Assembly (NCBI RefSeq): GCF_003004785.1
Contig: NZ_PVZS01000005.1
Coordinates: forward strand, 1 to 64,000
Direction of reading: 5' to 3'
Length of the DNA stretch: 64,000 bases
Source: Alsobacter soli
GTDB taxonomy: Bacteria; Pseudomonadota; Alphaproteobacteria; Rhizobiales; Beijerinckiaceae
The notes below the pieces were generated by a model that did no database searches, had not been told where the DNA came from, and saw only the letters and a list, made by a program, of their open reading frames with translations. Position 1 is the stretch's first letter. Every line of letters starts with the position of its first letter. The translations under genes were made by a program, and so were the position numbers. Of the stretch, positions 39,231 through 47,881 are shown piece by piece.

Positions 39231-42200
39231 ATGCTGCCACGCTCCCTTCCGCCATCCATTCGCGCGCGCGGCGTCACGGCCGTGCTCGGGCCGACAAACA
39301 CAGGCAAGACGCACCTGGCGATCGAACGCATGGTCGCCCACGGGGGCGGGCTGATCGGCCTGCCCCTGCGCCTGCTCGCGCGCGAGGTGTACCAGCGCCT
39401 GGTCGAGCGCACGTCCGCGGACGCGGTCGCCCTCGTGACGGGCGAGGAGAAGATCAAGCCGGCGGGCGCGCGGTTCTGGGTGGCGACCGTCGAGGCAATG
39501 CCGCGGGATCTCGAGACGCCCTTCGTGGCGATCGACGAGATCCAGCTCGCGGCGGACCGGGACCGGGGCCACGTCTTCACGGACCGGCTCCTGAACATGC
39601 GGGGGCGGGCCGAGACGTTGCTGATCGGCGCCGCCACCATGAAGCCGCTGATCGAGCGGCTCCTGCCCGGCGCCAACATCGTGTCGCGGCCGCGGCTTTC
39701 GAAGCTCACCTTCGCGGGCGAGAAGAAAATCACAAGACTGCCCCGGCGCAGCGCCATCGTGGCCTTCTCGGCCGAGGAGGTCTACGCCATCGCCGAACTC
39801 ATCCGGCGCCAGCGCGGCGGCGCGGCCGTGGTGATGGGCGCGCTCTCCCCGCGCACCCGGAACGCCCAGGTGGAGATGTACCAGTCGGGCGACGTGGACT
39901 ATCTGATCGCGACGGACGCGATCGGCATGGGGCTCAACCTCGACGTGGACCACGTCGCCTTCGCGGCGGACCGGAAGTTCGACGGCGCCATGCATCGGCG
40001 GCTCAATCCGGCGGAGTTCGGCCAGATCGCCGGGCGCGCCGGCCGTCACCTTCGCGACGGCACGTTCGGGACCACGGGGCGCTGCGAGCCGTTCGACACC
40101 GAGCTGGTCCGCGCGCTCGAGGATCACGCGTTCGACGCCGTGAAGGTGCTGCAGTGGCGCAATCCGGAGCTCGATTTCGGCACGGTCCCGCGCCTCATCG
40201 CTTCGCTGGAGCGGAATCCGGCCGAACAGGGCCTCACGCGCGCCATCGCGGCCGACGACGTGATCGCGCTCGAGACGGTTTCGCACGACGCCGAGATCCG
40301 GCGGTACGCGGCGAGCCCGGCCGACGTCGCGCGGTTGTGGGACGTGTGCCAGGTGCCGGACTACCGCAAGGTCGCGCCCGCCGCGCATGCGGATCTCGTC
40401 GCGACCATCTACCGCCAGCTGATGCGTGACGGACGGCTCAGCGAGGACTGGTTCGCCAGCCGCGTGAAGGAGGTGGACCGCACCGACGGCGACCTCGACA
40501 CCCTGTCCAACCGCATCGCCCAGGGTCGCACGTGGACCTTCGTGGCCAACCGGCCCGACTGGCTCCGCGATCCTGAGCATTGGCAGCGGGTCACCCGTCA
40601 GGTAGAGGACAGGCTGTCCGACGCTCTGCACGAGCGTCTGGCGCAACGATTTGTGGATCGCCGCACGAGCGTGCTGATGCGGCGCCTGAGAGAGAATGCG
40701 ATGCTCGAGGCGGAAATCACGGCGGCGGGCGACGTGCTCGTCGAGGGCCACCCGGTCGGCCGGCTGCACGGATTCCAGTTCGCGCCGGACCCGCAGGCCG
40801 GCGGCTCCGAAGCGAAGGCGCTGCGAAACGCGGCCCTGAAGGCGCTGTCGACGGAAATCGACAACCGCGCGGCTCGGCTGGCCGGATCCGGCGACGACGC
40901 CTTCGTGCTGGCCAATGACGGCTCGGTGCGCTGGCAGGGCGAGGTGATCGCCAAGCTGACGGCCGGGGACAAGCTGCTGGAGCCGCGCTTGCGTCTCCTC
41001 GCCGACGAGCAGCTCACAGGCGCGGCCCGCGACCAGGTCCAGGCGCGCCTGGACCTCTGGATCAAGGCCCATGTCGAGAAGCTGCTCGGCCCGCTGCTGA
41101 AGCTGGAGAACGCCGAGACGCTGACGGGCATCGCCCGCGGCCTCGCGTTCCAGATCGCCGAGGCGCTCGGCGTTCTGGAGCGGTCGAAGGTGGCCGACGA
41201 CATGAAGCACCTGGACCAGGACGGCCGCGCGGCGCTCCGCAACTACGGCGTCCGCTTCGGCGCCTACCACCTCACCGTCCCGGCCCTCCTGAAGCCGGCT
41301 CCGCGCAGCCTGGCCGCGCAGCTGTGGGCGCTGAAGCATGGCGGCCCCGAGCCCAAGGGCCTCGACGACATCCTGCATCTGGCGGCCTCGGGCCGCACCT
41401 CGATCCCGGTGGACAAGGAGGTCGCCAAGGGCCTCTACCGCGCCGCCGGTTTCCGGGTCTGCGGCGAGAGGGCCGTTCGCGTCGACATCCTGGAGCGCCT
41501 GGCGGACCTGATCCGGCCGGCCATCCACTACCGCCCGGGCGTCACGCCCGGCGAGCCGCCGCCGGGGTCTGCCGACGGCGAGGGCTTCGTGGTCACCACG
41601 GCCATGACGTCGTTGTGCGGCTGCGCCGGTGAGGACTTCGCGTCCATCCTGCGCTCGCTGGGCTACCTCATGGACAGGCGCGCCGGACCGGCGATCACGG
41701 TTCCACTGGTCCCCGCCGCCGCGACGGCGCCGGCCGCGGAAGCTGCTGCCTCGGCCGAGCCGCCCCAGCCCGCCGAGGCCTCGCCGGCCGAGTCGGTCGG
41801 GGAAGAGATGGAAGTCACGCCGATGGAGGCCATCGTGGCCGACTTCGCCGCGGGCGGCGTCGCTCCCGAGGCTGCTCCGGCCGCGCTGGAGCTGGATCAG
41901 CAGGAGAATGCCGCTGCTGCGGTCGCCGAGGCCAGCGCGGAGCCTGCCACGGCCGAGGCTTCAGAGTCGGCTCTCTCCGCCCAGCCGGCGGTAGACGCCG
42001 CGGGCGCGGACGCCCCGGTCGACGCTCCCGCCGAGACAACGCCGGCCGAGCCGGCGCTCATCGAGGTGTGGCGCCAGCACCGGCACCATGGCGGGCAGCG
42101 GCCCGCCCGCGACCGCAACGCGCGCGGCGGGCGTCCCGGCGAGCGCGGCGCCCATCTGGGCCGTGGACGCCATAGCGAGCAGCCGCAGGGAGAGCGCGGC

Positions 42201-42491
42201 CCCCGGCACGAGCGCGGACCGCGCCCGATGCGGGCCAATGACGGACGCCCGGCGGCCGAGGGCCGCTCCGAGGGACGGCCGGACGGCGAACGCGCCGAAC
42301 ACCGCGGGCCGCGCCGGGACGAGCGCTTCGGCAACGGCAAGGGGCCCCACCGTGGGTCGGGCAAGGGCGGCGGCAAGCCCGCCGGCGGCTGGACCGAGCG
42401 GCCGCCGCGCGAGAAGGCTCCGGATCCGAACTCGCCCTTCGCCAAGCTGCTTGCGCTGAAGGCCGAGCTCGAGTCCAAGCAGAAGGGCTGA
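39231..42491 (+). CDS. Suv3-like ATP-dependent RNA helicase with long disordered tail
   Basis: 1086 residues. The N-terminal half matches the Suv3 family (mitochondrial degradosome helicase): Walker A VLGPTNTGKTHLA at about 18-30, DEIQ near 100, GALSPRTRNAQVEMYQSGD, and motif VI QIAGRAGRHLRDG starting near 265. A Suv3-type C-terminal region follows to about 820. From about 825 the chain is low-complexity: first Ala/Pro/Glu-rich and acidic (to about 940), then Arg/Gly/His-rich and basic (about 950-1070), ending SPFAKLLALKAELESKQKG. Likely acts in RNA turnover or ribosome metabolism. 7 bases ahead of the S4 gene. Confidence 0.9.
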   Translation: MLPRSLPPSIRARGVTAVLGPTNTGKTHLAIERMVAHGGGLIGLPLRLLAREVYQRLVERTSADAVALVTGEEKIKPAGARFWVATVEAMPRDLETPFVAIDEIQLAADRDRGHVFTDRLLNMRGRAETLLIGAATMKPLIERLLPGANIVSRPRLSKLTFAGEKKITRLPRRSAIVAFSAEEVYAIAELIRRQRGGAAVVMGALSPRTRNAQVEMYQSGDVDYLIATDAIGMGLNLDVDHVAFAADRKFDGAMHRRLNPAEFGQIAGRAGRHLRDGTFGTTGRCEPFDTELVRALEDHAFDAVKVLQWRNPELDFGTVPRLIASLERNPAEQGLTRAIAADDVIALETVSHDAEIRRYAASPADVARLWDVCQVPDYRKVAPAAHADLVATIYRQLMRDGRLSEDWFASRVKEVDRTDGDLDTLSNRIAQGRTWTFVANRPDWLRDPEHWQRVTRQVEDRLSDALHERLAQRFVDRRTSVLMRRLRENAMLEAEITAAGDVLVEGHPVGRLHGFQFAPDPQAGGSEAKALRNAALKALSTEIDNRAARLAGSGDDAFVLANDGSVRWQGEVIAKLTAGDKLLEPRLRLLADEQLTGAARDQVQARLDLWIKAHVEKLLGPLLKLENAETLTGIARGLAFQIAEALGVLERSKVADDMKHLDQDGRAALRNYGVRFGAYHLTVPALLKPAPRSLAAQLWALKHGGPEPKGLDDILHLAASGRTSIPVDKEVAKGLYRAAGFRVCGERAVRVDILERLADLIRPAIHYRPGVTPGEPPPGSADGEGFVVTTAMTSLCGCAGEDFASILRSLGYLMDRRAGPAITVPLVPAAATAPAAEAAASAEPPQPAEASPAESVGEEMEVTPMEAIVADFAAGGVAPEAAPAALELDQQENAAAAVAEASAEPATAEASESALSAQPAVDAAGADAPVDAPAETTPAEPALIEVWRQHRHHGGQRPARDRNARGGRPGERGAHLGRGRHSEQPQGERGPRHERGPRPMRANDGRPAAEGRSEGRPDGERAEHRGPRRDERFGNGKGPHRGSGKGGGKPAGGWTERPPREKAPDPNSPFAKLLALKAELESKQKG

Positions 42492-42498
42492 CGGCCGC

Positions 42499-42813
42499 AT
42501 GGCTCGCCGCCACGGCTCCGGGTCCTCCTCCGACGACCGCGAACCCGATGGCGGCGCCGAGCGCCAGCGCCTCGACAAGTGGCTGGTCTATGCGCGCTTC
42601 GCCAAGACGCGGACGGTGTCGTCCGAGCTGGTGGAGAACGGCCGGGTGCGGATCAACGGCGCACGGGTGACCAATCCGGCCCGGGCGCTCGTGGTCGGGG
42701 ACGTCCTGACCCTGGCGCTGCCGCACGCCACGCGCGTCGTGCGCGTCCTGGCGGTAGCGGAACGCCGGGGTTCGTTTCCGGACGCACAGACCCTCTACAC
42801 GGAGGTCTCCTGA
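42499..42813 (+). CDS. RNA-binding S4 domain protein (HslR-like)
   Basis: 104 residues. The S4 fold covers about 23-80: RLDKWLVYARFAKTRTVSSE, then NGRVRINGARVTNPARAL and GDVLTLAL. HslR-type proteins bind 50S subunits carrying nascent chains released by stress. The N-terminus (about 1-22) is Gly/Ser/Asp-rich and probably disordered. Seven bases after the helicase stop, so likely co-translated with it; the pairing of an RNA helicase and an S4 protein supports a shared ribosome/RNA role. Confidence 0.9.
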   Translation: MARRHGSGSSSDDREPDGGAERQRLDKWLVYARFAKTRTVSSELVENGRVRINGARVTNPARALVVGDVLTLALPHATRVVRVLAVAERRGSFPDAQTLYTEVS

Positions 42814-43033
42814 TCAAGGAGGCATGCGCCGGCCGCGACAGCGTCGCTCCAGCTCCGCAGTCCGCCCATATTGCCAGACCTTGGCGTCTCGGCTAGGCAT
42901 CCGGCGGTAAGGACCCGTGCTGACGCCCCTTTTCGCCGGCATCGGGCGCCCCAGATGACCAGGAGCGGCCCTGCGGGCTTCGACCGCCGCGGGCCCGTCC
43001 TATCGCCGGCGGCAGCCGGCCCGGGAGTTCGCA

Positions 43034-43372
43034 ATGACGTATGTCGTCGTCGAAAACTGCATCAAGTGCAAGTACATGGACTGCGTGGAGGTGTGTCCGG
43101 TGGACTGCTTCTACGAAGGCGAGAACATGCTCGTCATCCACCCCGACGAATGCATCGACTGCGGCGTTTGCGAACCGGAGTGCCCGGCCGAGGCGATCAA
43201 GCCGGACACGGAGTCGGGCCTCGACCAGTGGCTCAAGCTGAACGCGGAATACGCCAAGAGCTGGCCCAACATCACGGTGAAGCGCGACCCGCCGGCGGAC
43301 GCCAAGGAGCATGACGGCGAGGCCGGGAAGCTCGATAAATATTTCTCTCCCAACCCCGGCCAAGGCGATTGA
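43034..43372 (+). CDS. fdxA: ferredoxin FdxA (7Fe type)
   Basis: 112-residue electron carrier. [17 protein letters not shown] followed by [12 protein letters not shown] and [16 protein letters not shown] supplies the ligands of one [3Fe-4S] and one [4Fe-4S] cluster, and the C-terminal extension ([20 protein letters not shown]) is that of FdxA. Usually essential in this group, partner unknown. 220 bases downstream of the S4 gene, with no gene between; carD follows, the usual fdxA-carD order. Confidence 0.95.
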   Translation: MTYVVVENCIKCKYMDCVEVCPVDCFYEGENMLVIHPDECIDCGVCEPECPAEAIKPDTESGLDQWLKLNAEYAKSWPNITVKRDPPADAKEHDGEAGKLDKYFSPNPGQGD

Positions 43373-43704
43373 CATCGGGCGGATGTCGCCCATCTGACAC
43401 AACGAGTCGCAGGCGCAACAGGCGGGCTGCGGCTCGAAACCTTTGATTTACCCACCCTATTGTGATAGGGTGTGAAAAGTCGATCACATCCGGCGCGCCT
43501 CGCCTCATTCTGAATTCATGACAATGGAACGAAACCCGCTACGGGCTGAGCGGGAACTGCTAGGCGTTTTTGTAATCGGCTGAAATCATCAGACGGCGTG
43601 AGTGTCCCATTCGCGCCGCGGGGGTGTGTCCAGTCGGCCTTGGCCGACCTTCGCGTGTATCCAGCCAGGCTGCCTCGGCCAGGCCTCAGGGAGATGTCCT
43701 GAAT
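43373..43704. other. intergenic region upstream of carD
   Basis: 332 bases without a gene. It holds a perfect inverted repeat at 43453-43472 and an AT-richer stretch at 43500-43595. The carD Shine-Dalgarno (GGGAGATG) is at 43690-43697. Confidence 0.65.
43453..43472. promoter_or_regulatory. perfect 8-base inverted repeat between fdxA and carD
   Basis: CACCCTAT-TGTG-ATAGGGTG, preceded by TTTACC and followed by TGAAAAG. It could end the fdxA transcript (there is no T-run) or be an operator for carD. Its AT-containing arms stand out in this GC-rich DNA. Confidence 0.45.
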
Positions 43705-44289
43705 ATGACGACCGCTAAGAAGAATACCATTCGCCAGGGTTACAAGACGGGTGAGTTCGTCGTGTATCCGGCGCATGGGGTCGGGCAGATCATGGCGATC
43801 GAGGAGCAGGAGGTCGCCGGGTTCAAGCTCGAGCTCTTCGTCATCTCCTTCGAGAAGGACAAGATGACGCTGCGCGTCCCGACAGCCAAGGCGGCTTCGG
43901 TGGGCATGCGCAAGCTGGCCGAGAACGCGCTGGTCGCGAAGGCGCTCGAGACGATCACGGGTCGCGCCCGCATCAAGCGCACCATGTGGTCGCGCCGCGC
44001 CCAGGAGTACGAGGCGAAGATCAATTCGGGCGACCTGATCGCGATCGCCGAGGTCGTGCGCGACCTGCATCGCTCCGACGCCCAGCCCGAGCAGTCCTAT
44101 TCCGAGCGCCAGCTCTACGAGGCGGCCCTGGACCGCATGGCCCGCGAGGTCGCGGCTGTGAACCGTCTCCATGAGACGGAGGCCCTGAAGCTGATCGAGA
44201 CGCAGCTGGCGAAGTCGCCCAAGCGCGCCAAGCCCAACGATGTCGAGGCCGCCAACGAGGCGGACGAGGAGCAGGAAGAGGCCGCCTGA
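43705..44289 (+). CDS. carD: CarD family transcriptional regulator
   Basis: Binds RNA polymerase beta and stabilises open promoter complexes, chiefly at rRNA and growth-related promoters. 194 residues from the ATG at 43705. The RNAP-interacting Tudor-like domain is about 14-72 (GYKTGEFVVYPAHGVGQIMA and VISFEKDKMTLRVPTAKA); the helical DNA-binding domain is about 80-165 and includes MWSRRAQEYEAKINSGDLIA. The Glu-rich tail (EADEEQEEAA) is probably disordered. A terminator follows at 44321. Confidence 0.94.
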   Translation: MTTAKKNTIRQGYKTGEFVVYPAHGVGQIMAIEEQEVAGFKLELFVISFEKDKMTLRVPTAKAASVGMRKLAENALVAKALETITGRARIKRTMWSRRAQEYEAKINSGDLIAIAEVVRDLHRSDAQPEQSYSERQLYEAALDRMAREVAAVNRLHETEALKLIETQLAKSPKRAKPNDVEAANEADEEQEEAA

Positions 44290-44320
44290 TCGGCGCAGAA
44301 AGCCCGCCCCAGAGTTCAAG

Positions 44321-44348
44321 AGCCCGGCCTCCGCCGGGCTCTTTCTCG
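44321..44348 (+). terminator. carD terminator
   Basis: AGCCCGGC-CTCC-GCCGGGCT followed by CTTTCTCGTT: perfect 8-bp stem with a moderate T-run, 31 bases after the carD stop. Confidence 0.8.
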
Positions 44349-44371
44349 TTCAACCGCACGGAGATGCGGGC

Positions 44372-45238
44372 TCAACCGCCCAGGTATCTGTTCAGGAAGG
44401 CGACGGTCCGGTCATAGGCGAGCGCGGCGGCGGCCTTGTCGTAGCGCTCGGCGCTGGTGTCGTTGTGGAAGGCGTGGTTCACGCCTTCGTACACGTAGAT
44501 CTCGTGAGGCGTCCCGGCTGCCCTCAAGGCCGCATCGTAGGCCGAAATGCCGGCGTTCACGCGCGTGTCCAGGCCGGCGTAGTGGAGCAGCATGGGGGCC
44601 TTGATGCGGGGGACGGCGTCCACTGGCGGCGCCACGCCGTAGAATGCGACGCCCGTCCCCAGGCGGGGCTCCCTCACGGCGAAGATGTTGACCATCCCTC
44701 CGCCCCAACAGAAGCCCACCGCGCCCACCTTGCCGTTACTGTGTTCGTTCCCCTGCAGGAAGGTGAGCATGGCGGAGGCCTGGCGGACGACGGTCTCACC
44801 AGGCAGCTTGGCGACGAGTTCGCGCGCCGCGTCGCTGTCGCGGGGCGTTCCCCCGAGCGGCAGCAGAAAGTCTCCGGCCAAGGCAAGAAAGCCGGATGCG
44901 GCCAGCCGCCGCGCGACATCCTCGATGTGCGGGTTCAGGCCACGGTTCTCGTGAAATACGATCACGGCCGGCCACCGGCCGCCATCCTTCGGATAGGCCA
45001 GGTATCCGGCGATTTCGACGCTGTCGACGGCCTTTTGGACCCGTTCGGTCACGATCCTCGGGTCGTTCTCGGGAACCAGAGCCGCCCGGGCGTAGTTCGG
45101 CTCCAACGCGGCGAGGGCGGCGGCCACTGCGACCGGTGAGCCAGCGAGAACCGACAGGCGCTCCAGGAACGTTCTGCGAGCGAGGGGCTTGTGGGTGTAC
45201 TCGTCGTAGAGATCGATAATCCGTTGATCGAGCGCCAT
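44372..45238 (-). CDS. dienelactone hydrolase family protein with twin-arginine leader
   Basis: Alpha/beta hydrolase. 288 residues from the ATG at 45238 (GGAGGT just upstream). The N-terminus carries RRTFLERLSVLAGSPVAVAA (residues 21-40), a twin-arginine motif and hydrophobic stretch ending near NYARA (51), so export by Tat is likely. Catalytic residues of the family are visible: Cys177 in GFCWGGGM, Glu97 in FHENRG, and the His of VNHAFHNDT. Substrate unknown; many relatives are general ester or lactone hydrolases. Divergent from the rpoH gene. Confidence 0.88.
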   Translation of the reverse strand: MALDQRIIDLYDEYTHKPLARRTFLERLSVLAGSPVAVAAALAALEPNYARAALVPENDPRIVTERVQKAVDSVEIAGYLAYPKDGGRWPAVIVFHENRGLNPHIEDVARRLAASGFLALAGDFLLPLGGTPRDSDAARELVAKLPGETVVRQASAMLTFLQGNEHSNGKVGAVGFCWGGGMVNIFAVREPRLGTGVAFYGVAPPVDAVPRIKAPMLLHYAGLDTRVNAGISAYDAALRAAGTPHEIYVYEGVNHAFHNDTSAERYDKAAAALAYDRTVAFLNRYLGG

Positions 45239-45284
45239 CGGCGACCTCCGGTTGACTTGGACCCCTTGGACCCCAGCGAAACCG

Positions 45285-45304
45285 CGCGTCATCGTGATGA
45301 CGCG
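45285..45304. promoter_or_regulatory. perfect 20-bp palindrome between the hydrolase and rpoH
   Basis: CGCGTCATC-GT-GATGACGCG, 47 bases upstream of the hydrolase start and 93 bases upstream of the rpoH start. Position in a divergent promoter region suits a dimeric repressor's operator. Just before it is a direct repeat of TTGGACCCC. Confidence 0.5.
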
Positions 45305-45396
45305 GCCATCGGATCTCAAGTGGGGTGGCGAGCGGCGGGTGATCCGGCCCGATCACGACTGCGTATTCGTTTCAGGATTCCGACACGGAGGCCGGC

Positions 45397-46266
45397 ATGG
45401 GTGAGATCTCAGGTGTGCGACGCACCTTTGTGAGGGCGGCCATGGACGCTCCCTTCCTTTCGAGGGAGGAGGAGCACGGTCTCGCCCTGCGCTGGAAAGA
45501 CGAGAAGGACCAGGTCGCCCTTCACAAGCTGGCGGCCGCGCACATGCGCCTGGTGATAGCCATCGCGGCCCGCTTCCGGCACTATGGGCTGCCCATGGCG
45601 GACCTGATCCAGGAAGGGCACGTGGGCCTGCTCGAGGCGGGCGCGCGCTTCGAGCCCGAACGGGAAGTGCGGTTCTCCACCTACGCGACGTGGTGGATCC
45701 GGGCCTCCATCCAGGATTACATCCTGCGCAACTGGTCCATCGTTCGCGGCGGCACGAGCTCGGCCCAGAAGGCCCTGTTCTTCAACCTGCGCCGGCTGCG
45801 GGCGAAGTTGTCGCAGAGCGCCGCCGCGGACCAGACGATCGACGTGCACCAGGAGATCGCGACGGCCGTGGGGGTGTCGCGCAGCGACGTCGCCCTGATG
45901 GAGGCGCGGCTGTCCGGGTCCGACATGTCGCTCAACGCTCCCCTGACCGAAAGCGAGTCGGGCGCCGCCGAGCGGGTCGACTTCCTGGTCGACGACGCCC
46001 CATTGCCCGACGAGGCGGTGGGCGAGGCGATCGACTCCGAAAGGCGGGTGAAGTGGCTGCGTTCGGCCCTGACCGTGCTGTCCGAGCGTGAGCTCAACAT
46101 CCTGCGGGAGCGCCGGCTGTCGGAGGAATCGGCCACGCTGGAATCCCTCGGCGACCGCCTGGGAATCTCGAAGGAGCGCGTCCGCCAGATCGAGAGTCGG
46201 GCCATGGAGAAACTTCGGCGGGCGCTCCTGGAGCGCCACCCGGAGCCGAACACGGTTTTGATCTGA
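45397..46266 (+). CDS. rpoH: RNA polymerase sigma-32 factor, RpoH2 type
   Basis: 289-residue group 3 sigma factor. Region 2: AAHMRLVIAIAARFRHYGLP, DLIQEGHVGLLEA and RFSTYATWWIRASIQDYILR. The RpoH box is present as AQKALFFNLRRLRAKL. Region 4 has the helix-turn-helix LESLGDRLGISKERVRQIES. The N-terminus (RAAMDAPFLSREEEHGLALR) lacks the YLQEIRKFPML segment of the main alphaproteobacterial RpoH1 and matches the RpoH2 branch, which in Rhodobacter serves oxidative/photo-oxidative stress. RpoH1 is expected elsewhere in the genome. Confidence 0.93.
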   Translation: MGEISGVRRTFVRAAMDAPFLSREEEHGLALRWKDEKDQVALHKLAAAHMRLVIAIAARFRHYGLPMADLIQEGHVGLLEAGARFEPEREVRFSTYATWWIRASIQDYILRNWSIVRGGTSSAQKALFFNLRRLRAKLSQSAAADQTIDVHQEIATAVGVSRSDVALMEARLSGSDMSLNAPLTESESGAAERVDFLVDDAPLPDEAVGEAIDSERRVKWLRSALTVLSERELNILRERRLSEESATLESLGDRLGISKERVRQIESRAMEKLRRALLERHPEPNTVLI

Positions 46267-46287
46267 GCCGGGCGGCGGCGCGGAGGC

Positions 46288-47793
46288 CTACTCCACGATC
46301 ACCTTGTACGTCGAGCCCGGCCGCACGGGCCCGTTGCGTTCGATTCCATTGAGCAGCTGGAAACGCTCGACCGGGCGATCCGTCGCCATGCGCTCCGCCA
46401 GGGTCTCGACGGTGTCTCCCGCCTGGGCCGTCACGAGCCCGATCCTGAGCGGCTTCACGGCCGCGGACTCCCCAGAGCTCATCAGGTGGAAGCTCTCGAC
46501 AGCGTCCCGGAACTGCCGGTCCATATCCGGCGTGTAGTTCTTGGCCGCCAGAATGAAGCGATAGGTGGATTGGCCCGACTGCACGGCGGCGAGGCGGAAG
46601 GTCCATTCATCGCCCTTGGCGACGGCCGTCACGGCCGGCAGGCCGTTGACGGTGATGCTCTCCACTGGGCCGACCTCGACGCCCTCGATCCAGCCCGACA
46701 CGATGTAGGACTGCAGCGTCATGCCGTCCGGCATCTTCACGCTGTCGAAGCGCAAGGCCTGGGCCCCTCCGGGCGCCAGGCCCAGGACCGCGGAGGAGGA
46801 ATTCTCGAGCACGAAGCTTGCCGGCGCGCTGAAGGCGAATCCGAGCTGCGGATGGAGGAAGCGGTTGCCGCGCACGACGCCTTCGGACGGGTCGTCGCCG
46901 AAGGTCATCCCGGCGATCGCCTGCAGATAGTGGTCGCGGTCCGTCTCGCCGATTCCCGGCGCCCGGATCTGGCGCGCCGCCGCCAGAGCCTGGGCGACGC
47001 GTTCGGGGGTGGACGGGTGCGTGGACAGGAAGTTGGGGCCTTGGTTGGGCTTCTCGCCGAGCATTGTGGCGCGCATCGACGACTGCCGGCCCAGGGAGGC
47101 CAGGAAACGCGCGGCGCCGAACGGGTCAAAGCCGGCCTTGGCGATGGTGCGCACCCCGATCTGGTCGGCCTCCAGCTCCTGGGCGCGGGAGAAGCTCGCC
47201 AGGGTGAGCTTGCCGCGGGCCTGCACCACCTGCTGGGCGTCGGAGTCGTTCAGGACTTCGGCCACCACGCGGCTGACGATTTCGGAGCGCCGCTCCAGCT
47301 CGGCCCGCTGCATGGCGTGGTTGAGGGTGACGTGGGCCACCTCGTGCGCCATGACGGCCGCCACCTCGGAGGTGTCGTTGGCGAGGGCGAGCAGGCCGCG
47401 GGTCACGTAGAGGTTGCCGCTCGGCAGCGCGAAGGCGTTGACCACGGGCGAGTTCAGGATGGTGACCTGGTACTGCTGGTCGGGCCTGTCGGTCGCCCCC
47501 GCCACGCGCTTCATCACGTCGTTGAGGAGGCGCTCCGCCACCGGCGAGCGATACTCGCCGCCGAAGTTGCTCACCAGTTTCTTGTGTTCGCGGGCGCTGA
47601 GCGGCTCGACGCCGGTGACCTTCGGGGCCGACGCCGGCAGGGTCGGGGACGTGCCAGCCCCGAAGCCGATGCGGTCGGAGGCGCAGCCCGCGACAACCGC
47701 GCCCAGCGCGAGGGCGCAGGCGAACGCGGCCAAACGCCGAAGCGGGCCTAGACGGTGGGCCTGCGCGCCCTGACTTGCTTCCACAGCCGACAT
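46288..47793 (-). CDS. M48 family metalloprotease, lipoprotein
   Basis: 501 residues. Lipoprotein signal peptide with lipobox VVAGC (Cys37), so attached to the envelope on the periplasmic side. Zinc site HEVAH at 150-154 with the third ligand Glu208 in ELEAD: an active M48 (BepA/Oma1-like) protease. The middle region (about 330-430) resembles the domain that follows M48 in alphaproteobacterial homologues; the C-terminal 60 residues (AQAGDTVETLAERM and FQLLNGIERNG) are LysM-like and may bind peptidoglycan. Likely outer-membrane or lipoprotein quality control. Start at 47793 puts the signal peptide in place. Confidence 0.9.
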   Translation of the reverse strand: MSAVEASQGAQAHRLGPLRRLAAFACALALGAVVAGCASDRIGFGAGTSPTLPASAPKVTGVEPLSAREHKKLVSNFGGEYRSPVAERLLNDVMKRVAGATDRPDQQYQVTILNSPVVNAFALPSGNLYVTRGLLALANDTSEVAAVMAHEVAHVTLNHAMQRAELERRSEIVSRVVAEVLNDSDAQQVVQARGKLTLASFSRAQELEADQIGVRTIAKAGFDPFGAARFLASLGRQSSMRATMLGEKPNQGPNFLSTHPSTPERVAQALAAARQIRAPGIGETDRDHYLQAIAGMTFGDDPSEGVVRGNRFLHPQLGFAFSAPASFVLENSSSAVLGLAPGGAQALRFDSVKMPDGMTLQSYIVSGWIEGVEVGPVESITVNGLPAVTAVAKGDEWTFRLAAVQSGQSTYRFILAAKNYTPDMDRQFRDAVESFHLMSSGESAAVKPLRIGLVTAQAGDTVETLAERMATDRPVERFQLLNGIERNGPVRPGSTYKVIVE

Positions 47794-47881
47794 ACCCGCG
47801 ATTGGCCGCAACCCCGGCGCATTCGGCGCCGCAATCGCCCTTTCGAGCCGCCGCTCCCGAAATTCCGGATCGACCCTTCCA

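Noticed and set aside
38842-39255. A 137-codon minus-strand frame over the GANTC cluster
   Set aside because: No similarity or initiation signal; it overlaps the start of the helicase gene. The intergenic reading with many GANTC sites explains the region better.
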